Part shown: piece by piece, positions 16,561 to 24,128 of the stretch
How positions within the stretch are numbered: the stretch's first letter is position 1
Layout: each line of letters opens with the position of its first letter
NCBI RefSeq assembly: GCF_007829885.1
Contig: NZ_VIWW01000001.1
Span: forward strand, 2,418,001-2,482,000
Reading direction: 5' to 3'
From: Streptomyces brevispora
GTDB lineage: Bacteria > Actinomycetota > Actinomycetes > Streptomycetales > Streptomycetaceae
Length of the DNA: 64,000 bases
Notes under the pieces: generated by a model
The model's input: the letters and a program-made list of their open reading frames with translations, nothing else
Database searches by the model: none
Told to the model about the DNA's origin: nothing
Made by a program: the position numbers and the translations under genes

Positions 16561-17565
16561 TCACAGCACGCTGGGCGACACCTCGCTGAGGTCCAGTCTC
16601 GCCGCGTCAGGTGCGCCTGCCAGGTCGCCGGCCGTGAGTGCGGACAGGTAGCGCTCGGCGTCCAGAGCCGCCGAAGCGCCACTGCCGGCTGCGGTGATGG
16701 CCTGCCTGTACGTGTGGTCCACGACGTCGCCTGCGCCGAAGACACCGGGGATGTTCGTCCGGGTGGTGGGTGCGGCGACCTTGAGGTATCCCTCCTCGTC
16801 CAGATCGAGCTGACCGCGGAAGAGGTCGGTACGCGGGTCGTGCCCGATCGCGATGAACAGCCCGGTGGCCGCGACATCGCGTGTGGCGCCGGTGAAGACG
16901 TCCCGGAGGAGAATGCCGCCGAGCATGGGACCGTCCTGTCTGAGTTCGGCGACCTCGGTGTCGAAGGCGAAGGAGATCTTGTCGTCGGCGAAAGCCCGGT
17001 TCTGCATGACCTTCGAGGCGCGCAGGGCGGAGCGGCGGTGGACGACGGTCACAGACTTCGCGAAGCGGGTCAGGAAGGTGGCCTCCTCCATGGCGGTGTC
17101 ACCGCCGCCAACCACGACGATGTCGCGGTCCCGGAAGAAGAATCCATCGCAGGTGGCGCACCAGGACACACCGCGGCCGGAAAGTTCTTCTTCTCCGGGT
17201 ATGCCGAGCTTGCGGTAGCCGGAGCCGGTCGCGACGATCACCGTCCTGGCTCGGTGGACGGTGCCGGCGGAGTCGGTGAGGAGTTTCACGGGGCCGGTGA
17301 GGTCGACGTCGGTGATGTCGTCGTCGATCATCTCGGCGCCGAACTTCTCGGCCTGGGCCCGCATCTTGTCCATGAGGTCGGGGCCGTCGACACCGTCGGG
17401 GAAGCCGGGGAAGTTCTCGACCTCGGTGGTGGTGGTCAGGGAGCCGCCGACGAAGACGCTGCTGCCGAAGAGGACGGGCCGCAGCTGGGCGCGGGCAGTG
17501 TAGAGGGCGGCGGTGTAGCCGGCGGGGCCGGACCCGATGACGACGACGTCACGTATCTCGCTCAC
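16561..17565 (-). CDS. trxB: Thioredoxin reductase of the ars cluster (ArsT type)
   Basis: A 334-residue low-Mr thioredoxin reductase. The FAD GxGxxG is IGSGPAGYTAA at 10-20, the redox pair is CATC (C136 and C139), the NADPH site is VVGGGDTAMEEA, and the C-terminal FAD motif is GVFGAGDVVD. It would reduce a thioredoxin that recycles the arsenate reductase. Its ATG overlaps the arsC stop (ATGA), so the two are one unit. The same pairing is known as arsT in the Streptomyces arsRBOCT system, which makes an arsenic role likely, although general thioredoxin reduction is possible. Confidence 0.93.
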   Translation of the reverse strand: MSEIRDVVVIGSGPAGYTAALYTARAQLRPVLFGSSVFVGGSLTTTTEVENFPGFPDGVDGPDLMDKMRAQAEKFGAEMIDDDITDVDLTGPVKLLTDSAGTVHRARTVIVATGSGYRKLGIPGEEELSGRGVSWCATCDGFFFRDRDIVVVGGGDTAMEEATFLTRFAKSVTVVHRRSALRASKVMQNRAFADDKISFAFDTEVAELRQDGPMLGGILLRDVFTGATRDVAATGLFIAIGHDPRTDLFRGQLDLDEEGYLKVAAPTTRTNIPGVFGAGDVVDHTYRQAITAAGSGASAALDAERYLSALTAGDLAGAPDAARLDLSEVSPSVL

Positions 17566-17984
17566 GCCGTGACCTCCGGGGCGATCTCCTTGATCAGGCC
17601 CTCAATCAGGGTCTTGATCTCGTCGCGGATGGGGCGGACGGCTTCCACGCCCTGACCGGCCGGGTCGTCCAGCTTCCAGTCGAGGTAGCGCTTGCCGGGG
17701 AAGACGGGGCACGTATCGCCGCAGCCCATCGTGATGCACACGTCGGACTCGCGGACCGCGTCGATCGTGAGGATCTTCGGGGTCTCGGCGGAGATGTCGA
17801 TGCCGACCTCGGCCATCGCCTCGACGGCGGCGGGGTTGACGGCGGCGCCCGGATTCGAGCCGGCGGAACGGACCTCGACCCGGTCCCCGGCCAGATGGGT
17901 CAGCCAGGCGGCCGCCATCTGGGAGCGGCCCGCATTGTGGACACAGACGAACAGGACGGACGGCTTGCCGGAAGAGTCGGCCAT
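17562..17984 (-). CDS. arsC: Arsenate reductase, low-Mr phosphatase type
   Basis: A 140-residue enzyme that reduces As(V) to As(III). It has the CX5R loop VCVHNAGRS (C14 to R20) and resolving Cys candidates C83, C88 and C92 in VCITMGCGDTCP. The DPAGQ segment with the conserved Asp follows. The three-Cys layout is that of thioredoxin-dependent ArsC proteins, in agreement with the coupled thioredoxin reductase. ATG at 17984 is preferred over a start 12 codons earlier; GAGAGA lies upstream. It is divergent from arsR. Confidence 0.93.
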   Translation of the reverse strand: MADSSGKPSVLFVCVHNAGRSQMAAAWLTHLAGDRVEVRSAGSNPGAAVNPAAVEAMAEVGIDISAETPKILTIDAVRESDVCITMGCGDTCPVFPGKRYLDWKLDDPAGQGVEAVRPIRDEIKTLIEGLIKEIAPEVTA

Positions 17985-18038
17985 GATGATCGTTCTCTCT
18001 CGTCGCACGGCGGAACTCACCCGCCAATGACTTCAGCC

Positions 18039-18056
18039 CCCGCTGGTATCAGCGGG
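18039..18056. promoter_or_regulatory. Palindrome in the arsC/arsR divergent promoter
   Basis: CCCGCTG-GTAT-CAGCGGG is a perfect 7-bp inverted repeat, 24 bp before the arsR start. TATCAG also recurs at 18068-18073. It is a likely ArsR operator by position, though a hairpin in the leader is the alternative. Confidence 0.5.
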
Positions 18057-18079
18057 TGATGATGTGAGAGTATCAGTGC

Positions 18080-18388
18080 ATGCTGACTTCAGTCGATCCT
18101 GATCTGATCCGGGTGCTGGGCGATCCGCTCCGCCTCCAGATCGTGACCCTGCTGGCGCGCGAGACGCTCTGTACGACGCACCTGGTCGAGGAGACCGGCG
18201 CGAAGCAGACCAACCTCTCCAACCACATGAAGGTCCTGCGCGAGGCCGGAGTGGTGGAGACCGAGCCCTGCGGTCGCTTCACCTACTACAAGCTCAAGCC
18301 CGAGGTCCTGGCCGGGCTCTCCGAGCAGTTCGCGGCACTGGCCGACTCCGCGCGTACCGCTTCCGAGAACAAGAGGGCCTGCCCGTGA
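18080..18388 (+). CDS. arsR: ArsR-family metalloid-responsive repressor
   Basis: A 102-residue winged-helix repressor with the HTH region TTHLVEETGAKQTNLSNHMKVLREAG and wing CGRFTYYKL. Unlike classical ArsR (CVC in helix 3) it has one Cys there (C31 in ETLCTTHL) plus C64 and C101. These may form an alternative three-Cys As(III) site, possibly between subunits; this is inference. Its TGA overlaps the GTG of the efflux gene, so it heads an arsR-acr3-arsO transcript. Confidence 0.92.
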   Translation: MLTSVDPDLIRVLGDPLRLQIVTLLARETLCTTHLVEETGAKQTNLSNHMKVLREAGVVETEPCGRFTYYKLKPEVLAGLSEQFAALADSARTASENKRACP

Positions 18389-19506
18389 CGTCCACCGAGC
18401 CCACCACTTCACCCGCTCCGGTCGGCGGTGGGGACGATTCGATCGTCAAGAAGCTCTCCACCCTCGACCGCTACCTCGCAGTGTGGATCCTGCTCGCCAT
18501 GGCCATCGGCCTCGGCCTGGGCCGCCTGATCCCGGGGATGAACGACGCGCTCGCGGAGATCGAGATCGGCGGGATCTCCCTGCCGATCGCGCTCGGCCTG
18601 CTCGTGATGATGTACCCGGTCCTGGCCAAGGTCCGCTACGACAAGCTCGACCGCGTCACCGGCGACCGCAAACTGATGGTCTCCTCGCTGGTCATCAACT
18701 GGATCGTCGGGCCCGCCGTCATGTTCGCGCTGGCGTGGATCTTCCTGCCGGACCTGCCCGAATACCGCACCGGCCTGATCATCGTCGGCCTGGCCCGCTG
18801 CATCGCCATGGTCATCATCTGGAACGACCTCGCCTGCGGCGACCGCGAAGCCGCCGCCGTCCTCGTCGCACTCAACTCAGTGTTCCAGGTACTCGCGTTC
18901 GGCCTGCTGGGCTGGTTCTACCTCGACCTGCTGCCGCGCTGGATGAACCTCGGCGACGGCCAGGGCCTGGACGTGTCGGTGTGGCACATCGCGCTGAACG
19001 TCATCATCTTCCTCGGCATCCCGCTGCTGGCCGGCTTCCTCACCCGCCGCATCGGCGAACAGAAGATGGGCCGCGAGAAGTACGAGCAGAAGTTCCTGCC
19101 GAAGATCGGCCCCTGGGCGCTGTACGGGCTGCTGTTTACGATCGTCATCCTGTTCGCCCTGCAGGGAAAGACGATCACCTCGCAGCCGCTGGACGTCGTA
19201 CGCATCGCACTGCCGCTCCTCGTGTACTTCGCGATCATGTTCTTCGGCACGTTCCTCCTCGGCAAGGGCCTGGGGCTGGCCTACGACCGCACGGCGACGC
19301 TGGCGTTCACCGCGGCGGGCAACAACTTCGAGCTGGCCATCGCCGTCGCCATCGCCACCTTCGGCGTCACCTCCGGCCAGGCCCTGTCCGGCGTCGTCGG
19401 CCCGCTCATCGAAGTTCCGGTGCTGATCGGCCTGGTGTACGTCGCGCTGGCCTGGCGCAAGAAGTTCGCCCCCTCAGCGCTCGCCACCCCGCAAAAGGAC
19501 GCCTGA
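18385..19506 (+). CDS. acr3: Arsenite efflux carrier, Acr3 family
   Basis: A 373-residue membrane protein with about ten spans (for example LAVWILLAMAIGLGLGRLIP and VMFALAWIFLPDLPEYRTG). The Acr3 signature region has GLARCIAMVIIWNDLACGD, with the conserved Cys of the fourth span. A second conserved segment is FTAAGNNFELAIAVAIATFG. It exports As(III) using the membrane potential. It is translationally coupled to arsR (GTGA) and followed after 4 bp by the ArsO-like gene. Many annotations name it arsB. Confidence 0.93.
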   Translation: MTSTEPTTSPAPVGGGDDSIVKKLSTLDRYLAVWILLAMAIGLGLGRLIPGMNDALAEIEIGGISLPIALGLLVMMYPVLAKVRYDKLDRVTGDRKLMVSSLVINWIVGPAVMFALAWIFLPDLPEYRTGLIIVGLARCIAMVIIWNDLACGDREAAAVLVALNSVFQVLAFGLLGWFYLDLLPRWMNLGDGQGLDVSVWHIALNVIIFLGIPLLAGFLTRRIGEQKMGREKYEQKFLPKIGPWALYGLLFTIVILFALQGKTITSQPLDVVRIALPLLVYFAIMFFGTFLLGKGLGLAYDRTATLAFTAAGNNFELAIAVAIATFGVTSGQALSGVVGPLIEVPVLIGLVYVALAWRKKFAPSALATPQKDA

Positions 19507-19510
19507 GGCG

Positions 19511-20590
19511 ATGCGTCCTGACGCCGTGACCAGGCAGACGGACGTGGTGGTGATCGGCGGCGGGCAAGCTGGGCTCGCCGCCGGATACCACCTGCGCCGC
19601 AAGAAGCTGGACTTCGTGATCCTGGACGCGCAGGGCACACCCGGCGGGGCCTGGCAGCACACCTGGGACTCCCTGCACATGTTCTCGCCGGCAGCCTTCT
19701 CCTCGCTGCCCGGCCGGATCATGCCGGCCCAGCCGGGCCACGAGTACCCGGACGCCGGGCACGTCGTGGAGTACCTGAGCGACTACGAGCAGCGCTACGA
19801 ACTGCCCGTGCACCGCCCGGTCCGGGTCCAGCAGGTACGCCGGGACGGCGATCGGCTGTGGGTGGAGACGGACAAGGACATCTGGTCCGCCCGGGCCGTG
19901 GTCTCGGCGACCGGCACCTGGTGGCGCCCCTTCCTGCCCGCCACCCCCGGCCGGAACGATTTCGCCGGCCGGCAGCTGCACACCACCGGCTACCGGAGAC
20001 CGTCCGACTTCTCCGGGCAGCGAGTCGTCGTGGTCGGCGGCGGGAACTCCGGAGCGCAGATCGCCGCGGATCTCGCCACCCACGACGGGGTCGATCCGAC
20101 CTGGGTCACCCAGCGCCCGCCACGCTTCCTCGCTGACGACATCGACGGCCGGGCCCTGTTCGACGCCGCGACCGCCCGGCGCCGCGCCCTGGACGAAGGA
20201 CGCACCGATACCGGCGGCGTCGCCTCACTGGGCGACATCGTCGCTGTCCCGCCCGTTCGCGAGGCGCGGGATGCCGGACTGCTCAAGGCGTCCCCGATGT
20301 TCACCCGGCTCACCGCCGACGGCATCGAGTGGGCGGACGGCACACGGGCCACAGCCGACGCCGTTATCTGGTGCACCGGCTTCCGCCCCGCCCTGTCCCA
20401 CCTCGCCCCGCTGGGGCTTCGGGGACCACGCGGCCACATCCCCACGCACGGCACGCGGGCGGCCGGGGAACCGCGCCTGCACCTGCTCGGCTACGGCGAC
20501 TGGACCGGCCCCGCCTCCGCCACCCTCATCGGCGTCGGCCGCCCGGCCCGCGACACCACCGCAGAGATCGCCGAACTCCTCAGCCGCTGA
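19511..20590 (+). CDS. arsO: ArsO-like flavin-dependent monooxygenase
   Basis: A 359-residue protein with two Rossmann motifs: IGGGQAGLAAGYHL (FAD, from about 15) and VVVVGGGNSGAQIAADLA (NADPH, about 176-193). FSPAAFSSLPG follows the first. The GTWWRPF region and the C-terminal YGDWTGPASATLIGVG complete a single-chain flavoprotein monooxygenase pattern. Position directly after acr3 matches arsO of the arsRBOCT operon. The natural substrate of ArsO is not firmly established; organoarsenical or sulfur-arsenic metabolism is possible. Confidence 0.87.
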   Translation: MRPDAVTRQTDVVVIGGGQAGLAAGYHLRRKKLDFVILDAQGTPGGAWQHTWDSLHMFSPAAFSSLPGRIMPAQPGHEYPDAGHVVEYLSDYEQRYELPVHRPVRVQQVRRDGDRLWVETDKDIWSARAVVSATGTWWRPFLPATPGRNDFAGRQLHTTGYRRPSDFSGQRVVVVGGGNSGAQIAADLATHDGVDPTWVTQRPPRFLADDIDGRALFDAATARRRALDEGRTDTGGVASLGDIVAVPPVREARDAGLLKASPMFTRLTADGIEWADGTRATADAVIWCTGFRPALSHLAPLGLRGPRGHIPTHGTRAAGEPRLHLLGYGDWTGPASATLIGVGRPARDTTAEIAELLSR

Positions 20591-20647
20591 AGGCATCCGA
20601 GCCGGCGCCTCCGGTAACGGACTCGATTGCGGCGCGACTGGGGCGGC

Positions 20648-21148
20648 TCAATTGACGTGATGGCTGCGGCGTTCGATCAGTTGCACATCCCGCCATATGC
20701 CATGGAGTCGGCCGACGCGTTCCCGAGTCCCGATGACGCGGAACCCAGCCTGCTGGTGCAAGGCGAGACTGGCCGCGTTCTCGGGAAAGATCCCCGACTG
20801 GATGGTCCAGATCCCGGACGCCTCCGTGGACGCGATCAATGCGTGCAGCAGAGCGCGAGCAATACCCTGCCCGCGGGCGTCCGGGTGCACGTAGACGGAA
20901 TGCTCGACCACGCCGGCGTATGCGGCGCGGGCAGAGACAGCCGAGACGGCGATCCAGCCGACCACGGCAGCATCGGGGGTGAGTGCGACCAGGCGGTGAT
21001 TGGGCAGCCTCGATTTGTCGAACGCCTCCCAAGAGGGGGCGGCTGTCTCGAAGGTGGCGTTGCCTTCATCGATCCCGGACTGGTAGATCGCCAGGACCTG
21101 CTGGGCGTGTTCGGCAAGCATGGGAGTGAGGGTGAACTGCGCGGGCAC
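20648..21148 (-). CDS. GNAT N-acetyltransferase, ArsN/phosphinothricin acetyltransferase type
   Basis: A 166-residue GNAT enzyme. The acetyl-CoA loop is HPDARGQGIARALLHALI, preceded by the beta-bulge VEHSVYVHP, and GLHG/IWRD near the end match the PAT/ArsN group. The GTG at 21148 has AGGAAGGA upstream; a longer frame to 21226 lacks one. ArsN enzymes in arsenic islands acetylate arsinothricin, a phosphinothricin-like arsenic antibiotic, and the context fits. Phosphinothricin-like resistance is the alternative. It is convergent with the ArsO-like gene. Confidence 0.82.
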   Translation of the reverse strand: MPAQFTLTPMLAEHAQQVLAIYQSGIDEGNATFETAAPSWEAFDKSRLPNHRLVALTPDAAVVGWIAVSAVSARAAYAGVVEHSVYVHPDARGQGIARALLHALIASTEASGIWTIQSGIFPENAASLALHQQAGFRVIGTRERVGRLHGIWRDVQLIERRSHHVN

Positions 21149-21315
21149 TGCGATTCCTTCCTGCCGCACGATGCTGGCGCCGATTGTGCCGCGTTGCGGC
21201 GACGGGTCGAACAGGCCCCGTCCCATCTCAGTGCTCCGGCTTACGGACGGATGCGACGCGGGTGCGGCCGTATGCCGCCGGCCCGGTCTATGGCCTGGTC
21301 GGTCACGCAGGACAC

Positions 21316-21346
21316 TTGCAATCGGTACCTAGGTACAGGTTTACCG
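21316..21346 (+). promoter_or_regulatory. MerR-type promoter with 19-bp spacer
   Basis: TTGCAA (21316-21321) and TTACCG (21341-21346) are separated by 19 bp that contain a dyad GTACCTAGGTAC, the arrangement that MerR regulators twist into activity. The operon below includes a merR gene, so autoregulation is likely. Confidence 0.65.
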
Positions 21347-21394
21347 TCGGAGGTGTCCCCCTTTTTTGGGGACGTGACGACGGGAGTGAGCGCG

Positions 21395-21727
21395 ATGAGT
21401 GATCTGGCGTGGGTGCCGCAGTCCTGCACGCTGCCCACCGAGGAACGCCCCCTGCGGGTCGCAGAGTGGGATGAGCTGTTCACCGAGCACCTGACCTCGA
21501 TGTCGCGGCCGGGACCGCTGCGGCTGCACCTGGACCTGGCCGGCGGACCCGGCATCGAGGAGCAGGTGCGGGATCTGGCGGAGCGGGAGGGCGGCTGCTG
21601 CTCGTTCTTCGCCTTCACCGTCACCCCGGGCGAGAACCTGATCGGCCTGGACATTGCGGTGGACCAGCAGCACGCCGTGGTCCTGGAGGCCCTGGCCGTA
21701 CGGACCGCCGCCGGAGGCCGGCGGTGA
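21395..21727 (+). CDS. Small Cys-containing protein of a MerR operon, unknown function
   Basis: A 110-residue soluble protein. The core is alternating strand and helix (PLRLHLDLAGGPGIEEQVRD, LAEREGGCCSFF) with vicinal Cys at 68-69 and a further Cys at 11. The vicinal pair could bind a thiophilic metal. It starts at an ATG with GGGAG upstream and its TGA overlaps the merR GTG. No catalytic motif was recognised. A role as a metal scavenger or sensor partner is inferred only from operon position. Confidence 0.7.
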   Translation: MSDLAWVPQSCTLPTEERPLRVAEWDELFTEHLTSMSRPGPLRLHLDLAGGPGIEEQVRDLAEREGGCCSFFAFTVTPGENLIGLDIAVDQQHAVVLEALAVRTAAGGRR

Positions 21728-22170
21728 GCGCGGGGCTGCGCAGCGGGCAGGTCGCAGAGGCGGCCGGGGTGAACGTCCAGACCCTGCGCTATTACGAGCG
21801 GCGCGGTCTGCTGGCCGAGCCGGACCGCAGTAACGGCGGTCACCGCCTGTACGGCGAGGAAGCGGTGACCGCGCTGCGGGTGATCAAGGCCGCGCAGCGA
21901 CTCGGGTTCACGCTGGAGGAGGTTGCCGAGCTGCTGGAGGCGGGCCGCCATCGGCACGGCCGCCCCGTCGCGGGGCTCCAGGACCACGCCACGGCCAAGC
22001 TCGCCGAAGTCGACGCGAAGATCACCGATCTCACCACCATCCGCACCGCCCTGGCCGCGGCAGTCGAAGCCGGGTGCGACGACCTGGCCGTCTGCGCCGG
22101 AAGCCCCTGCTGCCCCATCCCCTTCACCGACCTTGCCGAGGAGAAGCGTCATGCCGGACCCTGTTGCTGA
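21724..22170 (+). CDS. MerR-family metal-responsive regulator
   Basis: A 148-residue MerR protein: HTH GQVAEAAGVNVQTLRYYERR (8-27), wing and GFTLEEVAELL. A long dimerisation helix leads into a Cys-rich tail with C118 and C124, CC at 129-130, and CC at the end. Mercury MerR uses three Cys (C82, C117, C126 in Tn501). The last two have counterparts here but no Cys lies near position 82, so Hg(II) sensing is doubtful and another soft metal is possible. It is coupled to the gene before it (GTGA), and the next gene begins inside its 3' end. Confidence 0.87.
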   Translation: MSAGLRSGQVAEAAGVNVQTLRYYERRGLLAEPDRSNGGHRLYGEEAVTALRVIKAAQRLGFTLEEVAELLEAGRHRHGRPVAGLQDHATAKLAEVDAKITDLTTIRTALAAAVEAGCDDLAVCAGSPCCPIPFTDLAEEKRHAGPCC

Positions 22171-22474
22171 TCCGCGCGCTCACCGGGCGCCGAAGGCCCT
22201 GAGCGGCCTGGCCGCTCTGGCCTGCGTGGCGTGCTGCGCGCTTCCGGTCCTGATCACGGCCGGGGTCGTCGGCGCAGGCGCCGGGGCGGTGGTGGGCTGG
22301 CTGCCTCCTGTCGCCCTCGTCCTTTCGGTACTCGCGGCCGGGACCTGGTGGCTCGGCCGGCGTCGTGGCTCCTGTTCCTGCTCCTCCTCGACGAAGACCA
22401 TGGGCGGGGACGGGTGTGGCTGCAAGGCGTCGGGGGACCCGTTGAAGATCACGGGCGGGGGCCGCCGGGCTTGA
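22151..22474 (+). CDS. Small membrane protein with Cys motifs, possible metal transporter
   Basis: A 107-residue protein with two membrane spans. The first contains the motif ACVACCALPVLITAG, similar in spirit to the CC motif of MerT/MerC mercury importers. The second ends in WWLGRRRG. The cytoplasmic tail is rich in Cys and Ser (GSCSCSSSTK, GCGCKASG). It starts 20 bp inside merR at an ATG with GAGGAG upstream. A role in passing a thiophilic metal across the membrane or binding it is likely but not shown. There is no merA in the window. Confidence 0.7.
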   Translation: MPDPVADPRAHRAPKALSGLAALACVACCALPVLITAGVVGAGAGAVVGWLPPVALVLSVLAAGTWWLGRRRGSCSCSSSTKTMGGDGCGCKASGDPLKITGGGRRA

Positions 22475-22501
22475 CCTTCGAGTCGAGGTGAAGGTTTACG
22501 G
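22471..22501 (+). promoter_or_regulatory. MerR-type promoter, leaderless
   Basis: TTGACC (22471-22476), a 19-bp spacer holding the dyad CTTCGAGTCGAGGTGAAG, and TTACGG (22496-22501) form a classic MerR-activated promoter. The ATG at 22509 lies 7 nt after the -10, so the message probably starts at the ATG. Confidence 0.7.
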
Positions 22502-22508
22502 TCGCCCG

Positions 22509-22939
22509 ATGAGCACGATGCGGATCTCCCAGCTCGCCGAACGCAGCGGTGTCCCGGCGACCACCCTGCGTTTCTACGAGACGGCCGGTCTGCTGCCCGC
22601 CGAGCGGACCCCGGCCGGCTACCGCCTGTACGGGCAGGACGCGGTCGACCGCCTCGCGTTCATCGGGGGGCGGCCAAGCACTTGGGCCTGCCGCTGGAGG
22701 AGATCGCCGAACTGCTCGGGGTGTGGCAGGCGAGGGCCTGCCAGGAGGTGAAGGCCGACCTGCGCGAGCGGGTCGTGGCCCGGATCGCGGAGGCCGAGCG
22801 ACGGGCAGTCGAGCTGGCCGCGTTCACCGCCTCCCTCCACCAGGCAGTGGAGCATCTGGACGAGCTGCCCGACCGTGAGGACCGCTGCGACCCGCACTAC
22901 GCCTTCCTCGCCCTGGTCCCCGCCCACACCCCGGCGTGA
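22509..22939 (+). pseudogene. MerR-family regulator with a frameshift
   Basis: The first 54 or so codons give a normal MerR HTH (ISQLAERSGVPATTLRFYET, then YRLYGQDAVDRLAFIG). The frame then breaks in a run of six G at about 22664-22669. Reading on in the third frame from about 22682 gives the rest of a MerR protein (LPLEEIAELLGVWQARACQE to CDPHYAFLAL). Two extra G would explain the shift. It is either a pseudogene, a phase-variable G-tract or a sequencing error. The promoter is intact. Confidence 0.75.
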
Positions 22940-23063
22940 CCCTCGACCGCCCACACCTCGGTTCCGTGCCTCTGCGGCCAGGAGCTCTTCCCCCCACCTC
23001 GCCATGTCCCTGAGCAAGGAGCACGTACGTTGTCGCTGCCATCCGGCCTGGTCGAAGCCATGG

Positions 23064-23279
23064 AGCGCCGACGGGCGGGCCATCGTGTTCACCGGCGCGA
23101 CCCGCAATTCCCTCGTTGTCCTCCCCCTCGCCCTGGCGCTGCCTGACACCCTGGCCGTCGCCGCAGTTGTCGTGGTCACCCAGACCCTCGTCGAGGTGAT
23201 CGGCATGGTCGTGTACGTCCGCACGGTCCCACGCCTGCTCCCAGCCCCCAGCGCCCGCCCCCGCGCGGGCCAGGGGTAG
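23064..23279 (+). pseudogene. C-terminal remnant of an arsenite/arsenic efflux carrier
   Basis: About 72 codons encode GRAIVFTGATRNSLVVLPLA, then LPDTLAVAAVVVVTQTLVEV and GMVVYVRTVPRL. This is the last two membrane spans of a BASS-superfamily arsenic resistance carrier. No start or N-terminal spans are present, and the preceding 120 bp do not match. It is the truncated downstream target of the neighbouring MerR-like gene, or a recombination scrap. Confidence 0.65.
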
Positions 23280-23532
23280 GTCAATCCCGCTTACTCCCGC
23301 ACGACCCCGTCGTCGCCTCATTTCCGATTGCGTCAGAGCACCCGGCTGCCCTCGAAACAGGTGACCGGCTAGCGAGCTGCAGTCGGGCCGCCCCCGGTCG
23401 TCGTTACGGCAGCAACCGAGTGGGGAACGAGGAGCAGCATTGGCCGTTTTCACGGCTCTGGCCGGAGTTTCGTGAAGGGCCAGGTCGTCGGAGTGGAGGT
23501 GGCTGGGATTCAGCGGCACCCTTCGTAGGTCG

Positions 23533-23817
23533 CTACCCAGCAGCCACAACCATGCCGGCCGTGACCTGAGGACGGTTGGGGAGCAGCGACGCCAGGTTGT
23601 CCCTTACGAAGTCCGCCGCCCGCTCGATCGACTCTTCGGCCCCGGCCTGGTCTTCAAAGACGCTGGTAGAGACCATCACTCCGTCCCCGGCGTCCACCCA
23701 GTAGTAGGCCACGAATCCGGGGGCTCGGCGGAGGAGAGGCACGAATCCCTCATCCACTCGGCGTCCCGCCTCGGCACAGTCAGTCACTCCTTCGTAACGC
23801 CGAATTACTGCGTACAC
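23533..23817 (-). CDS. Small dimeric alpha/beta-barrel-like protein, unknown function
   Basis: A 94-residue protein with the pattern of an antibiotic-biosynthesis-monooxygenase-like fold: an initial strand YAVIRRYEGV, a helix with VPLLRRAPGFVAYYWVDAG, and a second helix AEESIERAADFVRDNL. GTG at 23817 has GAGGAG upstream. The activity is unknown and no heme or flavin motif is visible. The roughly 280 bp between it and 24129 hold no recognisable gene. Confidence 0.65.
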   Translation of the reverse strand: MYAVIRRYEGVTDCAEAGRRVDEGFVPLLRRAPGFVAYYWVDAGDGVMVSTSVFEDQAGAEESIERAADFVRDNLASLLPNRPQVTAGMVVAAG

Positions 23818-24128
23818 AGCTGATCTCCTCACAGATCCCAAGTTCACCTTGCGCGAAGCGACCTACCCCCACCGAGCATCTTTCGCTCGGGGGACTCCCG
23901 GAAGCGACCCGTATAGGCGCACCGGTGATCCAAACCGGGGATCTGCTGTGGCCGAGGCTGAGCGAACCGGGACATCACGGAAGTCCGGTCAGAGCCGTGT
24001 TCACAGATCCTCATCAAGGTCGCGCCTTCGTCTGACCTGTGCGAATCCGGGCCCGGCCTCGTTCGGAGTCGGTGTGACCGCTGGCGTCACAGAGTTGAGC
24101 CAGAGCCCGTTCTCATGAACAGAGCCAC

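Noticed and set aside
23849..24128. A small plus-strand gene between the alpha/beta-barrel protein and the flavoprotein
   Set aside because: The frames present lack family motifs and ribosome-binding sites. A short TGTGAC/GTCACA dyad near 24073-24091 was the only structure and is too weak to call.
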